DNA from: CAYSRC01 sp964433495
GTDB taxonomy: Bacteria > Bacillota > Clostridia > Oscillospirales > Ruminococcaceae
Assembly (NCBI GenBank): GCA_964433495.1
Contig: CAYSRC010000026.1
Location: forward strand, 1-33,365
Direction of reading: 5' to 3'
DNA: 33,365 nucleotides
Numbering within the stretch: the stretch's first letter is position 1; every line of letters begins with the position of its first letter. The translations under genes and the position numbers were made by a program. The notes beneath the pieces were generated by a model. That model saw only the letters and a list, made by a program, of their open reading frames with translations. It did not search any database and was not told the origin of the DNA. This document shows, piece by piece, positions 6,741 to 14,601 of the stretch.

Positions 6741-8786
6741 TCAGTTCAATGTGCCGGAGTTATCGCGCAGCATCCGCTCGGCCTGCCCGCGAAGGGACAG
6801 GTTTTCGGGCGTGGTGAGCAGGGGGTCCCGCGAGAGAATCTGCTGCGCCGCGTCTGCGGCGTCGTACAGCACCCGCTCGTCCGAGGCGAGCTGCGCCGCG
6901 TGCAGCACGGGCAGCCCGCTTTGGCGGTTTCCGAAAAAGTCGCCGGGCCCCCTCGTCCTGAGGTCCTGCTTCGCGATCTCAAAGCCGTCGCTCGTCGACA
7001 CCATCACCTTGAGCCGCTCGAGCGAGCCCGCGGCGCGCGAGGACGACACCAGCACACAGTAGCTTTCGCCGCCGCCGCGGCCGACCCTGCCGCGCAGCTG
7101 GTGCAGCGTCGACAGGCCGAAGCGCTCGGCGTTTTCAATGATCATAAGGGTCGCGCGAGGGACGTCGACCCCCACCTCGACGACGGTGGTCGAGACGAGC
7201 ACGTCGATTTCGCCCGCGCGAAAGGCGTCCATCACCCGCGCCTTTTCGGCGGGCTTCATGCGCCCGTGCACGAGGCCGAGGCGCAGCCCGCTAAGATAGT
7301 TTTCCTCGAGCTCGCCGAGGTATTCGGTCGCGGATTTTATGTCGGGCAGCTCGTCGCTGTCCTCGACAAGGGGGCAGACGATATAGGCCGCGTGCCCCTC
7401 GGCGACGGTTTTGCGCACAAAGCCGAGGTAGCGCTCGCGCATCCCCTCTCCCACGAGGATGGTGCGCACGGGCTGCCTGCCCGCGGGCATCTCGTCAATG
7501 ACCGAGATGTCGAGGTCGCCGTACATGATGAGCGCGAGGGTGCGCGGGATGGGCGTCGCAGACATCACGAGCAGGTGGGGCGCGACCCCCTTGTGCGCGA
7601 GGCTCGAGCGCTGGCGCACGCCGAAGCGGTGCTGCTCGTCGGCGACCGCAAAGCCGAGGGCCTTAAAATCGACCCCCCCGCTCAGCACGGCGTGGGTGCC
7701 GACTACCAGGTCGACCGAGCCGTCCGCGATGCTTTTCAGCAGCTCGCGGCGGGCGGCCCCCGTCACCGAGCCTGTCAGCAGCCCCACCGTTATGCCGAAC
7801 GGCGCGAGCAGGGCCGAGAAGGTCTTGAAGTGCTGCTCGGCGAGCACCTCGGTGGGCGCCATCACCGCGCTTTGACAGCCGCTTTTGCGGGCGAGAAAGA
7901 CGCCCCCCGCGGCGACGACCGTCTTGCCGCTGCCGACGTCGCCCTGCAAAAGGCGGCTCATCGGCGCGGGCCCCGCAAGGTCGCGCGCGATCTCGTCGAG
8001 CGAGCGGCGCTGTGCCCCCGTGAGCTCGAAGGGCAGCGAAGAGATAAACTCGCCGAGGCCGTCGGGTTTTATGCATACCCCGGCAGCCCCCCTGCCGTTT
8101 GTCCTGACAAGGCCCATGCCGAGCTTGAGGGTCAAAAGCTCCTCAAACACGAGGCGTCGCCTGCATTCGGCCGCGTGCTCGGGGCTGCGGGGAAAGTGCA
8201 CCCCCCGCACCGCCTCGTCGCGGGACAAAAGCGAAAACGCCCGCACCGTGTCGGGGGGCAGCGTTTCGGGCAGCGGCGGGCAGAGGGCGAGCGCGTTTTT
8301 GACGGCGCTCGCGACGACGGCGGAGGTGAGGCCGCCCTTGAGCGGATAGCGCGGTATGAGCGCGCCCGCGTCCGCCTTTTTGGGGGTCATGGGGTTGGTC
8401 ATCGTCCTGCCGATTAGGTTGCCCGAGACCCTGCCGTAAAAGATGTACTCGTCCCCGACGCGCAGCGCCGCGGGGGCGAAACGGTTGTTGAAATAGGTCA
8501 CGGTGAGGCTGCCGGTATCGTCGGCGGCGTAGACGCGGCAGAGCGTTTTGCCGCCCCGCACCCGTGCAATCGGCGTCTTGCCGGTGACGACCGCCCTTAT
8601 CGCGCACACCGCCTCAAGCGGGGCGTCCGCAACGGTTGACGGCGCGCGCAGGTCGATATAGCCGCGCGGATAATAACTCAAAAGAGCGCCGATGGAGCCC
8701 ACACCCGACCTTTCAAAAAGCCGGGCACGCTGTTCACCGACACCCTTCAGATACCGAACGCCGCGCTCTAAAATATCGCTTGTCAT
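6741..8786 (-). CDS. recG: ATP-dependent DNA helicase RecG
   Basis: A branch-migrating helicase of 681 aa that remodels stalled forks and Holliday junctions. The N-terminal wedge/OB domain spans about 50-150. Walker A GDVGSGKT is near residue 280-287, the DEQHRFG box near 382 and QLRGRVGRG near 565, followed by the RecG C-terminal region. The frame extends to 8852, but the ATG at 8786 (MTSDILERGVRYLKG) matches the family start and lies 16 bp after the fakA stop. Its ribosome-binding site is weak, so translation is probably coupled to fakA. Length is normal for the family. Confidence 0.96.
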   Translation of the reverse strand: MTSDILERGVRYLKGVGEQRARLFERSGVGSIGALLSYYPRGYIDLRAPSTVADAPLEAVCAIRAVVTGKTPIARVRGGKTLCRVYAADDTGSLTVTYFNNRFAPAALRVGDEYIFYGRVSGNLIGRTMTNPMTPKKADAGALIPRYPLKGGLTSAVVASAVKNALALCPPLPETLPPDTVRAFSLLSRDEAVRGVHFPRSPEHAAECRRRLVFEELLTLKLGMGLVRTNGRGAAGVCIKPDGLGEFISSLPFELTGAQRRSLDEIARDLAGPAPMSRLLQGDVGSGKTVVAAGGVFLARKSGCQSAVMAPTEVLAEQHFKTFSALLAPFGITVGLLTGSVTGAARRELLKSIADGSVDLVVGTHAVLSGGVDFKALGFAVADEQHRFGVRQRSSLAHKGVAPHLLVMSATPIPRTLALIMYGDLDISVIDEMPAGRQPVRTILVGEGMRERYLGFVRKTVAEGHAAYIVCPLVEDSDELPDIKSATEYLGELEENYLSGLRLGLVHGRMKPAEKARVMDAFRAGEIDVLVSTTVVEVGVDVPRATLMIIENAERFGLSTLHQLRGRVGRGGGESYCVLVSSSRAAGSLERLKVMVSTSDGFEIAKQDLRTRGPGDFFGNRQSGLPVLHAAQLASDERVLYDAADAAQQILSRDPLLTTPENLSLRGQAERMLRDNSGTLN

Positions 8787-8802
8787 GCTGCTGCGCGGCG
8801 GC

Positions 8803-10482
8803 TTATTCGGCGGAGATGTAGAAGTAGTAGACGGGCTGCCCGCCGTACACAAAGGTGAGCTCGATGTCGGAGGGGAGGGCGCTTGTGAGCGCGTCGTTCA
8901 CCGACCTTTGGAGCTCTTCGCCGACATCCGTGCCCGCGATGACGGTGACAAAGCTCGTGTTCTTTTTGACAAGTTTTTTCGTGAGCTTGACGACCGCCTT
9001 CTCGACGCTCTTTTCGTTGACGACCAGCTTGCCGTCCGCAATGCCGAGGATGTCGCCCGATTTTATCGACTTGCCGTCAAACTCGCTGTCGCGGGCGGCA
9101 AAGGTGACCTGCCCCGACGCGACGTTGTCGGCGGCGTCGTTCATGCCGATTATGTTTTCTTCAAGCGTTGCCTCGGGCGAAAACGCCAGCATCGCCGAGA
9201 TACCCTGCGTGATGGTCCTTGTGGGCAGCACCACCGCCTTGCGGTCGGCGAGCTTGCACGCCTGCTCGGACGCCATGATGATGTTTTTGTTGTTCGCGAG
9301 CACGATGATGTTCTTCGCGGGGATGGACTGGATGGCGGCGAGGATGTCTTCGGTCGACGGGTTCATCGTCTGCCCGCCGCTCACAATCCTGTCGACGCCG
9401 AGGTCGCGAAACAGCTCGGCGAGGCCGTCGCCCGAGCTCACCGACACAAAGCCGTAGGCGACGCCGTCGTCAGGCTCCGCGTATTGAAACCCGCCGTCGG
9501 CTGCGGTGTCTTCGCCGACGCCGTCCGCCTGCGCCTCGCGCTCGCTCGCGCGGGTCTCGCTCTTGCGGGCGAGCTGCCGCTCATAGAGGCTCTCGACCCT
9601 CACCTTTGAAAGGCTGCCCTGCTTGAGCGCCTCCTCGATGGCCTTTCCGGGGTGCTTTGTGTTGAGGCGGCAGACGACGAGCCCGTCCGACTCCGAGAGC
9701 GAGACGTTGTCGCCGATCGACTCGAGAAACGCGCTGAGCTTTGCATCGTTTGCGTCCCTGCGCCTTGTGAGCGAAAACTCGGTGAAATAGCGCCCCTCGA
9801 GCTCGCGCTCGCCGCCGGGCTCCTGCTTGTCCTCGGCTGTCGACGCCGCGTTCTGCGCGCTCTTTATCGGCTCGCCGCCCTCGAACACCGCCTGCATCCC
9901 CTTGAAGATGATGACAAGGCCCTGACCGCCCGAGTCGACGACCCCCGCCTTTTTGAGCACGGGCAGCATGTCGGGCGTGCGCGAAAGGGTGTCCTCGGCG
10001 CACTCGACCACATAGCTCCAAAGCTCCTGCGGGGTCTTGCCCGCGCACGCCCCGGCAGCCTTTTCGGACGCCTCGCGCGCGACGGTGAGCATGGTGCCCT
10101 CGGTGGGGACCATGACGGCCTTGTAGGCCGACGCCACCCCCTTTTGCAGGGAGGCGCAGATGTCCTCGCTGCTCATCTCGGCGCAGCCCTTGAGCCCCGC
10201 CTTAAAGCCTCTGAACAGCAGCGAGAGGATGACGCCCGAGTTTCCCCGCGCGCCGCGCAGCAGCGCGGACGCCGCGACCGCCGCGACCGTTTCGACGCTG
10301 ACGTCGTCGGGAAGGCGGGACAGCTCGGCGACCGACGCGCCGATCGTCATGGACATGTTGGTGCCCGTGTCGCCGTCCGGCACGGGGAAGACGTTGAGCT
10401 CGTCGACCGAGCTTCTGTTGTTTGAGATGTTGTTGGCCCCCGAGATTATCGCGTCCCGCAGGGTTTTTCCGTCGATGTTCAT
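8803..10482 (-). CDS. fakA: Fatty acid kinase ATP-binding subunit FakA (YloV-like DAK protein)
   Basis: A 559-aa protein with an N-terminal DhaL/Dak2 kinase domain: the metal-ATP loop NVFPVPDGDTGTNM near residues 31-44 and GARGNSGVILS near 88-98. A middle domain and a C-terminal FakA-type domain ending VYGGQPVYYFYISAE follow. In Firmicutes FakA phosphorylates fatty acids presented by FakB (DegV) proteins, feeding phospholipid synthesis; no fakB is in this window. The ATG at 10482 has AGAGGGG upstream; a longer frame to 10563 would overlap the Asp23 gene. The order Asp23-FakA-RecG is common in Firmicutes. Confidence 0.94.
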   Translation of the reverse strand: MNIDGKTLRDAIISGANNISNNRSSVDELNVFPVPDGDTGTNMSMTIGASVAELSRLPDDVSVETVAAVAASALLRGARGNSGVILSLLFRGFKAGLKGCAEMSSEDICASLQKGVASAYKAVMVPTEGTMLTVAREASEKAAGACAGKTPQELWSYVVECAEDTLSRTPDMLPVLKKAGVVDSGGQGLVIIFKGMQAVFEGGEPIKSAQNAASTAEDKQEPGGERELEGRYFTEFSLTRRRDANDAKLSAFLESIGDNVSLSESDGLVVCRLNTKHPGKAIEEALKQGSLSKVRVESLYERQLARKSETRASEREAQADGVGEDTAADGGFQYAEPDDGVAYGFVSVSSGDGLAELFRDLGVDRIVSGGQTMNPSTEDILAAIQSIPAKNIIVLANNKNIIMASEQACKLADRKAVVLPTRTITQGISAMLAFSPEATLEENIIGMNDAADNVASGQVTFAARDSEFDGKSIKSGDILGIADGKLVVNEKSVEKAVVKLTKKLVKKNTSFVTVIAGTDVGEELQRSVNDALTSALPSDIELTFVYGGQPVYYFYISAE

Positions 10483-10502
10483 GCCTGTTGACCCCTCTTT
10501 TG

Positions 10503-10856
10503 TCATTCTGCCGCCATCTCGTCGACGCAGACGTCCACCTTGCGCACCGACAAGCCGGTGCATGACTCAACCGCATATTTTACCTTGTGCGCGATGCTCT
10601 CGACGATGGCCGAGATGTTGACGCCGTAGACAACCTTTATGTGAAGCTCGATGTCGAGTTTGCCGCCCGTTTCGCACACGCGCACGCCCTTTTTGTGAAA
10701 GTTCACGCCCGAGACAAGGCTTTCGAGCCCCTGCACGGCCCCGCTGGTGACCATGCCCTTGACGCCGTAGCAGCCCGAGGCGTAGTACCCGACGAGGTTC
10801 GAAAAAAACTCTGAGCTCAGCGTAACATTGCCGAGAGAAGTCGGTATCTTAACCAT
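10503..10856 (-). CDS. Asp23/Gls24 family envelope-stress protein
   Basis: A 117-aa protein with the Asp23 fold signature: an N-terminal LGNVTLSSEFFSNLVGYYASGCYGVKGM segment, KGVRV, and a C-terminal IVESIAHKVKYAVESCTGLSVRKVDVCVDEM typical of the YqhY/YloU group. These are small cytoplasmic proteins tied to lipid homeostasis in Firmicutes. The ATG at 10856 has AAAGGA upstream. The stop is 20 bp from the fakA start, and this is the first gene of the operon driven by the promoter at 10944-10973. Confidence 0.92.
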   Translation of the reverse strand: MVKIPTSLGNVTLSSEFFSNLVGYYASGCYGVKGMVTSGAVQGLESLVSGVNFHKKGVRVCETGGKLDIELHIKVVYGVNISAIVESIAHKVKYAVESCTGLSVRKVDVCVDEMAAE

Positions 10857-10884
10857 AATAAGTGTCCTTTCGTGAGATGACCGT

Positions 10885-10913
10885 AAAAGCCCGCCCGCCG
10901 TGCGGCGGCGGGT
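10885..10913 (-). terminator. Terminator-like hairpin in the asp23 operon leader
   Basis: On the minus strand an 11-bp GC stem with one bulged base and a two-base loop is followed by TTTT. It lies between the promoter and the Asp23 start, 29 nt upstream of the ATG. It could attenuate the operon or merely be a stable leader structure. Confidence 0.5.
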
Positions 10914-10943
10914 GTGGGAAAAGCCGGTATGTATATTTATATT

Positions 10944-10973
10944 ATTTTACTCTATTATACGCTTGCGTGTCAA
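10944..10973 (-). promoter_or_regulatory. Promoter of asp23-fakA-recG-dacF
   Basis: On the minus strand a perfect TTGACA (10968-10973), an 18-nt spacer and TAAAAT (10944-10949), in an AT-rich island that stands out from the GC-rich surroundings. Confidence 0.8.
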
Positions 10974-10992
10974 TTAAGGGGGCGGCCCGTCG

Positions 10993-11910
10993 TCACACCG
11001 TTTTTTCGGGCGCGCCGCCGCCCTCGCCGTACACGACGCTCGAGCCCGCCTCGACCGAGTGGGTCAGCCACACGTTGCCCCCGATAACGCAGCCGTCGCC
11101 GATGACGGTCGAGCCGCCGAGGATCGTCGCGCCCGCGTAGATGACGACGTCGTTGCCGATGTCGGGGTGACGCTTGATCCCCTTGACGGGGTTGCCGTTC
11201 TCGTCGTTCTGAAAGCTCTTCGCGCCGAGCGTGACGCCCTGATAGAGCTTGACCCGCTCGCCGATGACGCAGGTCTCGCCGATGACGACGCCGGTGCCGT
11301 GGTCGATAAAGAAGCTTTTGCCGACGGTCGCGCCGGGGTGGATGTCGATGCCGGTGGCGGCGTGCGCCTGCTCGGTCATCATGCGGGGCAGAAGAGGCAC
11401 TCCGAGCTCGTACAGCCGGTGCGCGAGGCGGTAGATGCTGACGGCCTCAAACGCGGGATAGGCGAGCATGACCTCGTCGAACGACCGCGCGGCGGGGTCG
11501 CCGTCGTAGGCGGCCTTGACGTCGCTTGCGAGCGCCGCAGAGATGTCGGGCAGCGCCGAGATGAACCCGCTGACCGCGTCCCCGATTTTTTGCGAAAGCC
11601 CGTCGCCCGGCCGTCCCTCGCCGTCCCGCCCGTCGGGCGAGGAGGTGAACACGTCGCGGCACAGGCCGCGCAGCAGCATCGCCGCCTCGCTCAGGCGCGA
11701 GACGCGAAAGGAGTGCATGAGGTCGGGCTCAATGACCCTGTCGTGAAAGATGTTGGGGTACATGGCGGCGCGCACCGCCTTGATAAACGCGCGCACCCGC
11801 GACTTCATGCCGAAGCCGCCCGCGCTGAGCGTCGAGCCCGCGCCCTGCGACAGCCCGCGCGCCGCCGCGTCTATCTCTCCGAACAGCCTGTCATTGTCGG
11901 TATGATCCAT
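10993..11910 (-). CDS. cysE: Serine O-acetyltransferase
   Basis: Transfers acetyl from acetyl-CoA to serine, giving O-acetylserine, the direct precursor of cysteine. The 305-aa protein has the helical N-terminal SATase domain (to about 170) and then a left-handed beta-helix of hexapeptide repeats. The diagnostic stretches are GIDIHPGATVG, FIDHGTGVVIGET, YQGVTLGAK and RHPDIGNDVVIYAGATILG. The ATG at 11910 follows GGAGGG. Length fits the longer EpsC-like branch. No cysteine synthase gene is adjacent. It has its own promoter, and its stop lies just before the asp23 promoter on the same strand. Confidence 0.95.
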   Translation of the reverse strand: MDHTDNDRLFGEIDAAARGLSQGAGSTLSAGGFGMKSRVRAFIKAVRAAMYPNIFHDRVIEPDLMHSFRVSRLSEAAMLLRGLCRDVFTSSPDGRDGEGRPGDGLSQKIGDAVSGFISALPDISAALASDVKAAYDGDPAARSFDEVMLAYPAFEAVSIYRLAHRLYELGVPLLPRMMTEQAHAATGIDIHPGATVGKSFFIDHGTGVVIGETCVIGERVKLYQGVTLGAKSFQNDENGNPVKGIKRHPDIGNDVVIYAGATILGGSTVIGDGCVIGGNVWLTHSVEAGSSVVYGEGGGAPEKTV

Positions 11911-11943
11911 CCGCCGTCCCTCCGCAAAGTTATCCGTTTCGGT

Positions 11944-12014
11944 GCGGCGCAGAGGGGGTAGCCCGCTGCGCCGCGTTTACAAAAAAGTTTATACGCACAG
12001 CCACTGTTTGTCAA
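11944..12014 (-). promoter_or_regulatory. cysE promoter with leader hairpin
   Basis: On the minus strand TTGACA (12009-12014), 17 nt and TAAACT (11986-11991); an overlapping TATAAA lies two bases closer. The leader then contains a perfect 9-bp stem (11944-11952 with 11966-11974) with a 13-nt loop. It lacks a T-run and I do not recognise a T-box or S-box, so regulation by cysteine is not shown. Confidence 0.7.
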
Positions 12015-12136
12015 CCTAAGGGCTTGAGAGGGCACACCTCTCGGTGATGTGCGGGGCAAGGCTTTTGGCCCGTGGTTAGCTGTGAGACACTTGAGGGTCA
12101 AGCCCGCTTGTAAAACCGCCGAAGCCCTCGGGAGGC

Positions 12137-12158
12137 GCGTCCCCCTCGAGGGGGACGC
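12137..12158. repeat. 22-bp perfect palindrome
   Basis: GCGTCCCCCTC/GAGGGGGACGC is a perfect 11+11 palindrome centred on CTCGAG, in the gene-free gap 11911-12607. There is no T-run. It resembles a decayed intergenic repeat more than an operator. A smaller hairpin (GCCTGC-GCC-GCAGGC) lies at 12218-12232. Confidence 0.7.
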
Positions 12159-12239
12159 CGCATAAGGCCGCGCGGCGCGCCCTGTGCGCTCTGTGCGGCC
12201 CGACGCGGCAGGGGGTGGCCTGCGCCGCAGGCTCGTATC

Positions 12240-12308
12240 GGCCCGCCCCCCGCCGACAGTCCCGCGTATGTCATTCTCTGCTGTTCAGCGGGACTGCACA
12301 GGCGGGCC
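12240..12308. repeat. Nested inverted repeat, 69 bp
   Basis: GGCCCGCC (12240-12247) pairs with GGCGGGCC (12301-12308), and inside it CAGTCCCGC (12257-12265) pairs with GCGGGACTG (12288-12296), leaving a 22-nt loop. Two concentric perfect stems suggest a structured RNA or a mobile palindromic element. No promoter or ORF is evident. Confidence 0.65.
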
Positions 12309-12314
12309 TGTATT

Positions 12315-12419
12315 GAAGAAACCTTTTCAAGCAACAATGCCTTGTGCAGCCAACCCCTCCGTCAGCGTCAGCCGGCTGAGGGATTGTATGAGAAAAGCCT
12401 CATCGCTTGAAAAGACTTC
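12315..12419. repeat. About 105-bp element with terminal inverted repeats
   Basis: CTTTTCAAGC (12323-12332) is exactly inverted at 12405-12414, and GAAG/CTTC extends the arms outward to 12315 and 12419 with a few unpaired bases. Inside lie a perfect 12-bp palindrome TCAGCCGGCTGA and a GAGGGATTG tail like that of the clostridial-type repeats at 28908 and 24252. It looks like a miniature non-coding element. No target duplication was recognised. Confidence 0.55.
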
Positions 12420-12506
12420 TTGCTGCAATCTCGGATCGCCTCCCGCAATCCCCCGGCCGGTTCGTGTTTTCAGATGGTTTTACAGTCGGGATCAAGGGAC
12501 AAAGCG

Positions 12507-12599
12507 GCAGGCGGGCGGCAGGGGAAAGCCCTGCCGCCCGCCTGCTATTCAACGGGCCGAAGGACTTCGGCCCGGGTTACTTCACCTCCGCTTAAGGAG
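12507..12599 (-). terminator. Hairpin series downstream of the HPr-like gene
   Basis: A 17-bp perfect stem (12507-12523 with 12529-12545, loop GAAAG) is one of the strongest in the window. GGGCCGAA/TTCGGCCC (12554-12573) and CCTCC/GGAGG (12584-12599) lie between it and the minus-strand stop at 12608. T-runs are poor in both directions, so termination is likely but not proven. Confidence 0.55.
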
Positions 12600-12607
12600 G
12601 CGCAAAC

Positions 12608-12826
12608 TCACGCGAGGAACTGCCGGATTCTCTTGTAGAAGCGCTCGTCCTCCGTCACGCAGTAGACCGAGTCCTTCTTGTAGTTGAGAGAGAGCAGACC
12701 GAGCAGCGACTTTGCGTCGACGATAGCGTCTTGGGTGTGGATACCGACGTCCTCCGGGAACGAGGTTGCGATCCTGTTGAGCTCCTTGACGTCGTTAATC
12801 CCTCTGAGTTTGATTTCCCTTACCAT
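12608..12826 (-). CDS. Degenerate HPr-like protein lacking the active-site histidine
   Basis: A 72-aa protein whose middle, VDAKSLLGLLSL (residues 36-47), matches the HPr regulatory-serine segment (VNxKSIMGVMSL); Ser40 corresponds to HPr Ser46. The catalytic loop GIHARPA of HPr aligns with GIND at residues 9-12, so His15 is replaced by Asn11 and the ARPA residues are absent. The protein is about 15 residues shorter than HPr. It cannot act as a normal PTS phosphocarrier. By analogy with Crh, which also lacks His15, it may be a regulatory paralogue, though whether Ser40 is phosphorylated is unknown. The ATG follows AAAGGAG. It is divergent from glnA. Confidence 0.75.
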   Translation of the reverse strand: MVREIKLRGINDVKELNRIATSFPEDVGIHTQDAIVDAKSLLGLLSLNYKKDSVYCVTEDERFYKRIRQFLA

Positions 12827-12899
12827 GTGGTATACACTCCTTTCCGTTTTGCGGCCCCGCGGGGCCGGCGCCGTTGTCTCTTTTTATCGGCACAACACA

Positions 12900-12927
12900 A
12901 GTATATTCGATTTTTTCGGTTTTGCAA
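12900..12927 (-). promoter_or_regulatory. Promoter of the HPr-like gene
   Basis: On the minus strand TTGCAA (12922-12927), 16 nt and TATACT (12900-12905). The leader carries a perfect 16-bp palindrome CGGCCCCG/CGGGGCCG at 12853-12868 between the promoter and the ribosome-binding site, either a hairpin or an operator. Confidence 0.7.
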
Positions 12928-13126
12928 TACCCTTTTTGCAACTTCTGTTGTTTGGATATATTGCACAATCAAAGCGTATTCTATTTGTGCTAAATAGCCA
13001 AAAAACGGGACGAATTCCGCATGGAAGAGGATTTGTCCGCGGATTGCGCGCCGAACGGGCCGCGCCGCGGGGGTCGGGGAGGGGACCCTGCACGCGGCCC
13101 CGGCACGCCCCGCGCGGATGCCGCGA

Positions 13127-13155
13127 TTGACTTGAGGGGTGGGCTGTAATATACT
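13127..13155 (+). promoter_or_regulatory. glnA promoter
   Basis: TTGACT (13127-13132), a 17-nt spacer and TATACT (13150-13155). The roughly 65-nt leader holds a GGGGG/CCCCC stem between about 13183 and 13208. I searched for the paired hexaloop hairpins bound by ANTAR proteins and did not find a convincing pair. Confidence 0.82.
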
Positions 13156-13228
13156 GAAAACACCGCAGTTAACGCGAATTCTACAGGGGGACGGGGGCGC
13201 CCTATCCCCCGCGAAAGGCAGCGTACAG

Positions 13229-14563
13229 ATGGCAAGATATACAAAGGAAGATATCATAAGGATAGTTGAGGAGCAGGAGGTCAAGTTCATCAGGCTTCAG
13301 TTCACCGACATCTTCGGGCAGCTGAAAAACGTGGCGATCATGCCCTCGCAGCTCGAGCGCGCGCTCAAGAACCAGTGCATGTTTGACGGCTCGTCCATCG
13401 AGGGCTTTGTGCGAATCGAGGAGAGCGATCAATACCTCTACCCCGACCTCGACTCGTTCACCATCCTTCCGTGGCGGCCGCAGCACGGCAGGGTCGCGCG
13501 TCTTATCTGCGACGTCCACGCGTCGGACGGCAGCCCCTTTGCGGGCGACCCCCGCTACCGCCTCAAGCTCGCGGTGGCAAAGGCCGAGGCGATGGGCTAT
13601 ACCTTTAATGTCGGGCCCGAGCTCGAGTTCTTTTTGTTCCTGACCGACGGCGACGGCAACCCCACCGCCGAGACGCAGGACGAGGCGGGGTATTTTGACC
13701 TCGGCCCGGTCGACCACGGCGAGACGGTGCGGCGGGAGATCTGCCTCAACTTAGAGGAGATGGGCTTTGAGATCGAGGCGTCCCACCACGAGCTCGCGCG
13801 GGGGCAGCACGAGATCGACTTCAAATACGCCGACGCGCTGACGACCGCCGACAACATCATGACCTTCAAGCTGACGGTCAAGACCCTCGCGCAGAAAAAC
13901 GGCCTGCACGCCACCTTTATGCCAAAGCCCCTCTACGGCATCGCGGGCTCGGGCATGCACATAAACATGTCGCTGTTCAAGGACGGCAAAAACGCCTTTT
14001 TGGACGAGACGGACGAAAAGCTCGGCCTCAGCCGCGAGGCCTACGGGTTCATCGCGGGGCTTATGGCGCACGCGAAGGGCATGACCGCGATCACCAATCC
14101 GCTCGTCAATTCCTACAAGCGGCTTGTGCCGGGGTACGAGGCGCCGGGCTACATCGCGTGGAGCGCGCACAACCGCAGCCCGCTTATCCGTATCCCCTCG
14201 GCGCGGGGGCGCGGCACCAGGATCGAGCTGCGCTGCCCCGACCCGTGCGCAAACCCCTATCTCGCGCTCGCCGTCTGTCTCGAGGCGGGCCTCGACGGGG
14301 TGCGGCGCGGGCTGGTCCCGCCCGCCTCGGTCGACCGCAACATCTACGAGATGACCGAGCGGGAGATAGCGCAGCAGGGGATAGAGCACCTGCCCGGCTC
14401 GCTGCACAACGCCATCGTTGAGATGTCGAAGGACGAGCTTGTCAAGGGCGTTTTGGGCGAGCACATCTACCCGCGCTATACCGAGGCAAAGCTGCGGGAG
14501 TGGGACGACTACCGCGCGAGGGTCACCGAGTGGGAGACCGAGAAGTATTTCAGGCTTTATTGA
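13229..14563 (+). CDS. glnA: Glutamine synthetase, type I
   Basis: Makes glutamine from glutamate, ammonia and ATP. The 444-aa protein has the beta-grasp N-terminus with FTDIFGQLKNV and FDGSSIEGF, the catalytic domain with NVGPELEFFLF, the ASHHELARGQHEIDFKY segment, the GSGMHINMSLF loop and NPLVNSYKRLVPGYEAP. Length and lack of an adenylylation-type C-terminus fit the short GSI-alpha form of Firmicutes. The ATG at 13229 follows AAAGG; the open frame back to 13139 precedes the promoter's transcription start and is not used. The ANTAR regulator gene follows 38 bp later, probably in the same transcript. Confidence 0.97.
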   Translation: MARYTKEDIIRIVEEQEVKFIRLQFTDIFGQLKNVAIMPSQLERALKNQCMFDGSSIEGFVRIEESDQYLYPDLDSFTILPWRPQHGRVARLICDVHASDGSPFAGDPRYRLKLAVAKAEAMGYTFNVGPELEFFLFLTDGDGNPTAETQDEAGYFDLGPVDHGETVRREICLNLEEMGFEIEASHHELARGQHEIDFKYADALTTADNIMTFKLTVKTLAQKNGLHATFMPKPLYGIAGSGMHINMSLFKDGKNAFLDETDEKLGLSREAYGFIAGLMAHAKGMTAITNPLVNSYKRLVPGYEAPGYIAWSAHNRSPLIRIPSARGRGTRIELRCPDPCANPYLALAVCLEAGLDGVRRGLVPPASVDRNIYEMTEREIAQQGIEHLPGSLHNAIVEMSKDELVKGVLGEHIYPRYTEAKLREWDDYRARVTEWETEKYFRLY

Positions 14564-14601
14564 TGCGGGGTCGGGCGGCGTCCCCGCCGGGAGAATGAGC
14601 G

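Noticed and set aside
8787..8852. Upstream ATG for recG
   Set aside because: It would overlap the fakA gene end and add non-conserved residues; the ATG at 8786 matches the family.
10483..10563. Longer N-terminus for FakA
   Set aside because: The extra 27 residues overlap the Asp23 gene, are basic and low-complexity, and the internal ATG at 10482 has a good ribosome-binding site.
11915..11990. T-box or S-box leader upstream of cysE
   Set aside because: The leader is short, holds one simple 9-bp stem without T-run, and lacks the T-box sequence.
13162..13228. ANTAR-binding paired hexaloop hairpins in the glnA leader
   Set aside because: Only a GGGGG/CCCCC stem and a weak 3-bp CGC stem are visible; neither has the expected hexaloop.
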